In this document: positions 59,605 through 64,000 of the stretch, one piece after another | Numbering within the stretch: position 1 is the stretch's first letter | Layout: the number at the start of each line of letters is the position of its first letter | NCBI GenBank assembly: GCA_965228775.1 | Contig: OZ245840.1 | Location: 4,898,001-4,962,000, forward strand | Length of the DNA: 64,000 nt | Direction of reading: 5' to 3' | From: JANQMY01 sp965228775 | Lineage (GTDB): Bacteria; Pseudomonadota; Alphaproteobacteria; JANQMY01 | The notes under the pieces: model-generated | What the model was told of the DNA's origin: nothing | Database searches by the model: none | The model's input: only the letters and a program-made list of their open reading frames with translations | Translations under genes and position numbers: made by a program

Positions 59605-60930
59605 TTACTGCGCTCTTTCAACCGCTGAATCTATGGACTTCTCCAGTATGCTGACCATTTGATCAATCTCATCTTCAGTGATGATGTATGGCGGACCAAG
59701 CGTGATGATATCCCGCACAGGCCCCGTGCCGCCTGGGTAGAAGAAGGCCCCATTGGCCACGCCGGCGCCGACGATTTTGTTGGTGATGTTCGCTTCGACA
59801 GGGAACATCTCCAGTGTTTCCCGGTCTTTGACGATTTCCAGCGACCACAGAAAGCCGCGTCCGCGTATCTCTGCCACATGCGGGTGCTGCGCCAGACGGT
59901 TGAGATGCCGCTCCAATACGGGTGCCATCTCTTGAACCCGCCCGACCAGGTTTTCCTGTTCCATAATATCCAAGACCGCATTCGCAGCGGCGCAGGCGGA
60001 TGATTGGCCGCCATAGGTATAGAACATGAGGCTCTGATTGTTTTGGACGAACACATCGACCATCTCTTCAGTTGCGTACACGCCGACCAGCGGCGCATAT
60101 CCGGCGGTAAGCCCCTTGCCGGATACCATAATGTCCGGTTTGACGTTCCAATGATTGGTGCCCCATTTCTCACCCGTGCGGCCAAAGCCAGTCATCACTT
60201 CGTCGGCAATCAAAAGAATGCCATGGCGTTTGCAGATTTCCTGTACTTTGGGCCAATAATTGTCGGGGGGAACGATCGCGCCGCCGCTCGATCCGATGAT
60301 CGGTTCGGCGATGAAAGCCGCCACGGTTTCCGGCCCCTCTGACAGAATGATGTCTTCCAGCGCTTGGGCGCAGGCGTCACCGCACTCGCCATCCAGTCGT
60401 TCGTGGTGCCGTAGCGGGTAAGGGGTCGGCGCCCTAGGCACCTGGTCCCACATGGGCTCCAGTCCCTTCCGCCGGGATTCATGACCGCTTACCGAAAGGC
60501 AGGCGACGGTTGTGCCGTGGTAAGAGATGTCCCGGCCGATCATCTTGTAGCGTTCCGCTTCTCCCCGGTTCACGTGATAGAGGCGTGCCAAGCGAAGGGC
60601 CACATCCACCGCTTCGGAGCCGCCACTTGAAAGATGCACCCGGGGCAAGTGATCCGGCAGCCAGTTCTTTTGAAGGCGCTCCACAAGACCCAAACGGTCT
60701 TCCGTGGCAAAAGGCGGCACCACGTAATTCTGCTGGTTCATGCTTTTGAAAACCGCTTCGGCCACCTGCTTACGGCCATGCCCAATATTGGCAACGATGG
60801 CGCCGCCGGACGCATCCAAAATCGAATGGCCGTCCTTCGTGTACAGAAAGCAGCCTTCGGCGCGTGCGATTTCTACGGGGGCGCCGCTGGGCACAAAGGG
60901 CCAGGGCGGCATGGATTGAGCTGTGGTCAT
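59605..60930 (-). CDS. Class III PLP-dependent aminotransferase
   Basis: The 441-residue product has the PLP-enzyme signatures: LSSGGSEAVDVALRLARL, DEVMTGFGRTGEKWG (cofactor aspartate region) and the PLP lysine in MVSGKGLTAGYAPL. Relatives use amines such as omega-amino acids, putrescine or taurine as amino donors. A decarboxylase gene of the ornithine type lies just upstream on the same strand (about 70 bases), which suggests polyamine-related metabolism. The ATG at 60930 follows GGGAAC. Confidence 0.88.
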   Translation of the reverse strand: MTTAQSMPPWPFVPSGAPVEIARAEGCFLYTKDGHSILDASGGAIVANIGHGRKQVAEAVFKSMNQQNYVVPPFATEDRLGLVERLQKNWLPDHLPRVHLSSGGSEAVDVALRLARLYHVNRGEAERYKMIGRDISYHGTTVACLSVSGHESRRKGLEPMWDQVPRAPTPYPLRHHERLDGECGDACAQALEDIILSEGPETVAAFIAEPIIGSSGGAIVPPDNYWPKVQEICKRHGILLIADEVMTGFGRTGEKWGTNHWNVKPDIMVSGKGLTAGYAPLVGVYATEEMVDVFVQNNQSLMFYTYGGQSSACAAANAVLDIMEQENLVGRVQEMAPVLERHLNRLAQHPHVAEIRGRGFLWSLEIVKDRETLEMFPVEANITNKIVGAGVANGAFFYPGGTGPVRDIITLGPPYIITEDEIDQMVSILEKSIDSAVERAQ

Positions 60931-60999
60931 GGTGTTCCCTCTGCCGTCGGGATGATCGGTCACCTTATCATGGGGGATCGTACGGCAAAGGGGCTTTTA

Positions 61000-62217
61000 T
61001 TAGAGTGCAACAACCGTCCCGCTGGAGGCGTCCAACTCTTCCGGGTCGCCCACGATCGTAAAGTTCTTTGGCAGATACCCATTGAAATTGGAGGCATAGG
61101 CATTGCTGTAGGCGCCCATCATGCCGAATTCGATCCAGTCGCCGCGCCGAAGATCCATGGGTAAGGACATCGTGTCGTTCAGTTTGTCGCAGGAATCGCA
61201 AGTGGGACCGAAGACGGTGTAATCCATTTTGGACGCATCCACCTGCTGAAGGGCACCGGCGCTGTCTTCGCGGAACACACGGATCGGGTAATTGATTTTG
61301 GCCCCTTCCAGATTGCGTTCCATGAAAGAGCCGTAGGCGCCATCATTGAGGTAGAGCTGGTTATCTTTGCGCAAAACAACTTGGGTGACCAGCGAAACGC
61401 CTTCAGCCACCAAGGCGCGGCCAGGTTCGGCGAACAGGTCGACCGAAGGGCCGAACAGCATTTTTTCGCGGAAGGCTTCGATAACCGCGAAGTAATCATC
61501 AAGGTGCGGTGTCTTGCCGCCTGGATAAGGGCATGGAAACCCGCCCCCCACATCGACAGTCTGTATACGGACACTAGCCTCTTTGGCGACAAGCTCGCAG
61601 ATGTCACCGGCACGTGCATAAGCTTGCGGGTCTTCGCATTGAGAGCCCACATGGAATGTGAGGGCAGGGGAGGCGCCGCGTTCTTCGATGGCTTTGAGTA
61701 AGCGCACCGCTTTTTTACGATCGGCCCCGAATTTGCTCGACAAATCGAACATGGCGTCATCATTGTCCGTATCAAGACGGACGAAGATATTGAGATCTTG
61801 AGCGCCGGTTTCCTGAAAGATGGCATTTAGCGCATCTTCCGTATCCACGGCGAAATCACGAATGCCGAATTCGTGGTATGCGGTCTCATAGGCACCAACG
61901 GGCTGGAAAGGTGCCATCACATAAGCGGAGGCATCCGGATAACGGTTGCGGATCAGTTGGATTTCCTCAAGCGACGCTACATCGAAATCCCGAATGCCTG
62001 CCGCGTAAAGCGGGTCCAACACGGCCGTCGACGGGTTGCATTTCACCGCGTAAAGCGTCCATCCCGGAAATCCACGTAGGAACTCCGTGACTTTGGCTTG
62101 CAACAATTTGGGCTGAACCACATAGGTCGGCGCACTGGGGCGCAACGTCTCAATCACGTGCTCAACACTGTTGAAACGCCTTGGTTCAATAATCGTTGTG
62201 GCGGGCACCAAACTCAT
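61000..62217 (-). CDS. Ornithine/diaminopimelate-type decarboxylase (PLP fold III)
   Basis: The 405-residue product has the alanine-racemase-like barrel with the PLP lysine in YAVKCNPS, FHVGSQCEDP, the glycine loop VDVGGGFPCPYPGG, FAEPGRALVAEG and the dimer cysteine motif GPTCDSCD. This set is typical of eukaryotic-type ornithine decarboxylases, which make putrescine, more than of diaminopimelate decarboxylase. The ATG at 62217 follows GGAGTACAG. The next gene on the strand is a class III aminotransferase. Confidence 0.88.
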   Translation of the reverse strand: MSLVPATTIIEPRRFNSVEHVIETLRPSAPTYVVQPKLLQAKVTEFLRGFPGWTLYAVKCNPSTAVLDPLYAAGIRDFDVASLEEIQLIRNRYPDASAYVMAPFQPVGAYETAYHEFGIRDFAVDTEDALNAIFQETGAQDLNIFVRLDTDNDDAMFDLSSKFGADRKKAVRLLKAIEERGASPALTFHVGSQCEDPQAYARAGDICELVAKEASVRIQTVDVGGGFPCPYPGGKTPHLDDYFAVIEAFREKMLFGPSVDLFAEPGRALVAEGVSLVTQVVLRKDNQLYLNDGAYGSFMERNLEGAKINYPIRVFREDSAGALQQVDASKMDYTVFGPTCDSCDKLNDTMSLPMDLRRGDWIEFGMMGAYSNAYASNFNGYLPKNFTIVGDPEELDASSGTVVAL

Positions 62218-62335
62218 CGACTTCTGTACTCCAAATCCTAACTTTCACCGCCCGGACATCGTCGGGCGCGCTGATATACGCTAAAAGCGGCGCACCACCA
62301 AGCGCAATCAGGTCAACTGGAAACCGGCTAACCGT

Positions 62336-62372
62336 CCGATCGCGCGCAACAAAGATTCTGGGCATGATCATG
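62336..62372. repeat. Fragment of the alphaproteobacterial mosaic repeat
   Basis: CGCGCGCAACAAAGATTCTG with GGCATGATCATG shares its core with the element at 55106-55170. It fills part of the 240-base gap upstream of the decarboxylase gene, where no gene is convincing. Confidence 0.45.
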
Positions 62373-62457
62373 TTTCTATGAAAAATGACCATGCCGTAGT
62401 TAGCACTTTCCGCAAGATAAGGGAAGCGCACTCTGTGCGCAAATTTTCGAGAGCGAT

Positions 62458-62970
62458 CTAGGCCGGTTTTTCAGCGGAAATGATCCGCTGAATGCCCATC
62501 ATACAGGCGGCGGACAGCAGCACACCGGCGGTGAAAAACGCGACGCCGGGCCTTAGATCGGCTGATGTGATCAGCTGGCCATTGATCACCAAAATCGTCA
62601 GGGCAAGCACGAAGACGTCCGCCATGGCCCAACGGGAAATGAAAACAAGAAAGCCCAAAGCGCCCTTGGCGGCGTAACCCCTCTGGTTCCATTGGCGCAG
62701 GGCGGCAAAGCCGGCAATGATCTTTGCCAATGGCAGCAGGACAGAGAAGAACAAGACCACCGCCCCGATAAGTTCCTGACCATTGCGAAAGAACTGCTGA
62801 ATTCCCTCCAGGATCGAATACTCCCGCGCGAGCAGGCCCAGCGATGTGATCGAAATGGCCGGCAAGAAAAGCCCGGCGATCAGCAGCACAAAAGCCACGG
62901 TAAGTGCGAATTCCACCATCCATTGGGAGAAGGTGACCGGCATTGGGGCAGGCGAAACGGCGTCGGACAT
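62458..62970 (-). CDS. PqiA-like membrane protein
   Basis: The 170-residue product has about four membrane helices and matches the paraquat-inducible protein A group in LPAISITSLGLLAREYSILE, GIQQFFRNGQELIGAVVLFFSVLLP and FISRWAMADVFVLAL. PqiA-type proteins cooperate with MCE proteins in envelope lipid transport; no MCE gene lies next to it here. The start MSDAVSP at 62970 follows GGAACAAGGG. Confidence 0.85.
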   Translation of the reverse strand: MSDAVSPAPMPVTFSQWMVEFALTVAFVLLIAGLFLPAISITSLGLLAREYSILEGIQQFFRNGQELIGAVVLFFSVLLPLAKIIAGFAALRQWNQRGYAAKGALGFLVFISRWAMADVFVLALTILVINGQLITSADLRPGVAFFTAGVLLSAACMMGIQRIISAEKPA

Positions 62971-63021
62971 CGGCCCTTGTTCCTGTGAATTACACGCATG
63001 ATTTTATCGCAAGGAGGTGGT

Positions 63022-63060
63022 ATGGCTCAACCGATTGCGGAGAATCGGGGGCGCGTGTGA
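63022..63060 (+). CDS. Possible 12-codon leader peptide before the methyltransferase gene
   Basis: A strong AAGGAGGT box precedes the ATG at 63022; the frame ends with TGA at 63058-63060. The methyltransferase GTG at 63057 overlaps it as GTGA. This suggests translational coupling, but expression is unproven. Confidence 0.3.
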   Translation: MAQPIAENRGRV

Positions 63061-63824
63061 CGAGCAGTACCACAGACAAATTTACCGGCAGAAGCGAAGA
63101 CTATGTGAAGTATCGGCCGTCCTATCCGGCTGAACTTCTAGATGCTCTATCCGCACGCTGTCCTTTGGCACCGGGCACCATGGTTGGCGATATCGGTGCC
63201 GGAACGGGGATTTTTTCTGCGCAATTGCTGGACCGCGGGTGCACGGTCGTTTCCGTGGAACCTAATGATGATATGCGGGAAGCGGCAGGCGATCATCTAA
63301 GAGCTTATGAAAGCTCATTGGTGGTGCCCGGGTCGGGAGAAGCCACAGGGCTGGTAACCAAATCGATGGACCTCGTCACGGTGGCGCAAGCGTTTCATTG
63401 GATGTCTCCCCAAGAAACGAGAACAGAATTTCTGCGCATTTTGAAGCCGGCGGGTTGGGCGGCGCTGATTTGGAATGAGCGCGATGTGGGGACATCGTTC
63501 GGGGCGGCCTATGAAGAAGCGCTGACGGTATGTCCCAACCATAGCAATCATTCCCATTCCTTCCGGATCGGTGAGAACGCCATTTCTGAATTTTTCGGGG
63601 CTGGCGGGTTTGAATTGCTCAGCTTCGATAATCCGCAGAAGCTGGATCTAGAGGGGCTGTTAGGGCGCCTGCGTTCCACTTCGTATGCGCCCAAACCGGG
63701 CGATGACATCTACGAACCGCTTATGGAAAACGTTACCCGCATCTTCGAAGAGCATGCGGAAGATGGCGAAGTGACCTTCGCCTACAAGACACAGCTTTAT
63801 GTGGGGAGGTTGTCAGCGAACTGA
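63057..63824 (+). CDS. Class I SAM-dependent methyltransferase
   Basis: The 255-residue product has an N-terminal DKFTGRSEDYVKYRPSYP segment and the motif I GDIGAGTGIFSAQLLDRG, with VVSVEPNDDMREAA and an acidic SMDLVTVAQAFHWM loop. This matches small-molecule methyltransferases of the UbiE/Tam-like group. The substrate is unknown. The likely start is the GTG at 63057, whose own ribosome-binding site is poor, so translation may depend on the short leader frame upstream. An upstream start at 62943 would overlap the divergent PqiA-like gene. Confidence 0.8.
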   Translation: MTSSTTDKFTGRSEDYVKYRPSYPAELLDALSARCPLAPGTMVGDIGAGTGIFSAQLLDRGCTVVSVEPNDDMREAAGDHLRAYESSLVVPGSGEATGLVTKSMDLVTVAQAFHWMSPQETRTEFLRILKPAGWAALIWNERDVGTSFGAAYEEALTVCPNHSNHSHSFRIGENAISEFFGAGGFELLSFDNPQKLDLEGLLGRLRSTSYAPKPGDDIYEPLMENVTRIFEEHAEDGEVTFAYKTQLYVGRLSAN

Positions 63825-63867
63825 GTGCACTTCTGGCGTCATTATATAGACATGCTGCGTGTTTGAA

Positions 63868-63996
63868 ATTTACTGGATCACCCGGGCTCACTTTCTGGCG
63901 AAAATTCGCCGGGTGATGACGCAAAATCTTGATTCTCAAAATTCGTCATTACACGGTAAGCAGGCGGTAAGCCTGCGCATCCGGGTAATCCAGAAT
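63868..63996. repeat. Palindromic repeat at window end
   Basis: GGATCACCCGGGCTC with CGCCGGGTGATGACG, then CGTCATTACACGG with CATCCGGGTAATCCAG, form two complementary ends of a dispersed palindromic element. Confidence 0.55.
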
Positions 63997-64000
63997 TGAC

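Noticed and set aside
62186..62431. 81-codon frame overlapping the decarboxylase start
   Set aside because: Lies partly in a repeat fragment, overlaps the decarboxylase gene by 32 bases and has no supporting signature.

Overview
The window looks like chromosomal DNA of an alphaproteobacterium. The signs are a MucR-family zinc-finger regulator, two DUF2336 proteins, a DUF1491 protein, a DUF5330-like protein, a PAS_5 protein, and intergenic mosaic repeats of the kind common in this class. The order cannot be fixed from the sequence alone. Two tRNA genes are present (Gln-TTG and Pro-CGG).

Bases 1 to about 12,050 read like a genomic island. The DNA is visibly more AT-rich than the rest and stops directly against the 3' end of the tRNA-Gln gene. 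It carries mostly unrecognised genes, many for small secreted or membrane proteins: an exported endonuclease/exonuclease/phosphatase-family enzyme, an exported thermonuclease-like protein, and a DUF4238 gene cut by the window edge. At its centre is a probable RiPP (modified peptide) cassette. A 56-codon peptide gene overlaps by ATGA a radical SAM/SPASM maturase gene, and divergently from them lie an ABC ATPase gene and an unusual multi-pass membrane protein gene. The peptide gene is short and easily missed, and I consider it the best candidate for an undescribed system here. The ATPase gene carries a perfect 18-bp inverted repeat just inside its start. No integrase is visible, and the left end of the island is outside the window.

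From 12 to 31 kb the backbone holds mixed metabolic genes: a LysR/aldo-keto reductase pair, a GNAT acetyltransferase, a 2-oxoglutarate oxygenase, an N-acyl-D-amino-acid deacylase, a secreted RNase T2, an SMP-30-like protein and tRNA-Pro. A caspase-like protease gene faces a TIR-like protein gene tail to tail. A compact CYP153-type P450, ferredoxin and TetR operon follows, with two tandem palindromes directly upstream of the P450 start.

From 31 to 46 kb are a membrane-anchored nuclease-like protein, an oligopeptidase B-like peptidase, msrB, acyl-CoA metabolism genes (MaoC hydratase, acyl-CoA ligase, enoyl-CoA hydratase), a ParDE-type toxin-antitoxin pair, a flavodoxin, an MFS transporter and a Na+/H+ antiporter with a cyclic-nucleotide-binding tail.

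From 46 to 64 kb are a DUF2336 protein, a ParA ATPase with a ribbon-helix-helix-like partner, a CPBP protease, mucR, a PAS protein and a large unrecognised secreted protein. Next comes a prfC-mscS-arfA cluster in which arfA carries an intrinsic terminator inside its own reading frame, matching the non-stop-mRNA regulation known for E. coli arfA. The end holds a second DUF2336 protein, a class III aminotransferase next to an ornithine/diaminopimelate-type decarboxylase, a PqiA-like protein and a methyltransferase. Several palindromic repeat families are scattered in the backbone. One has two copies with 25-bp stems that differ only by compensated substitutions.
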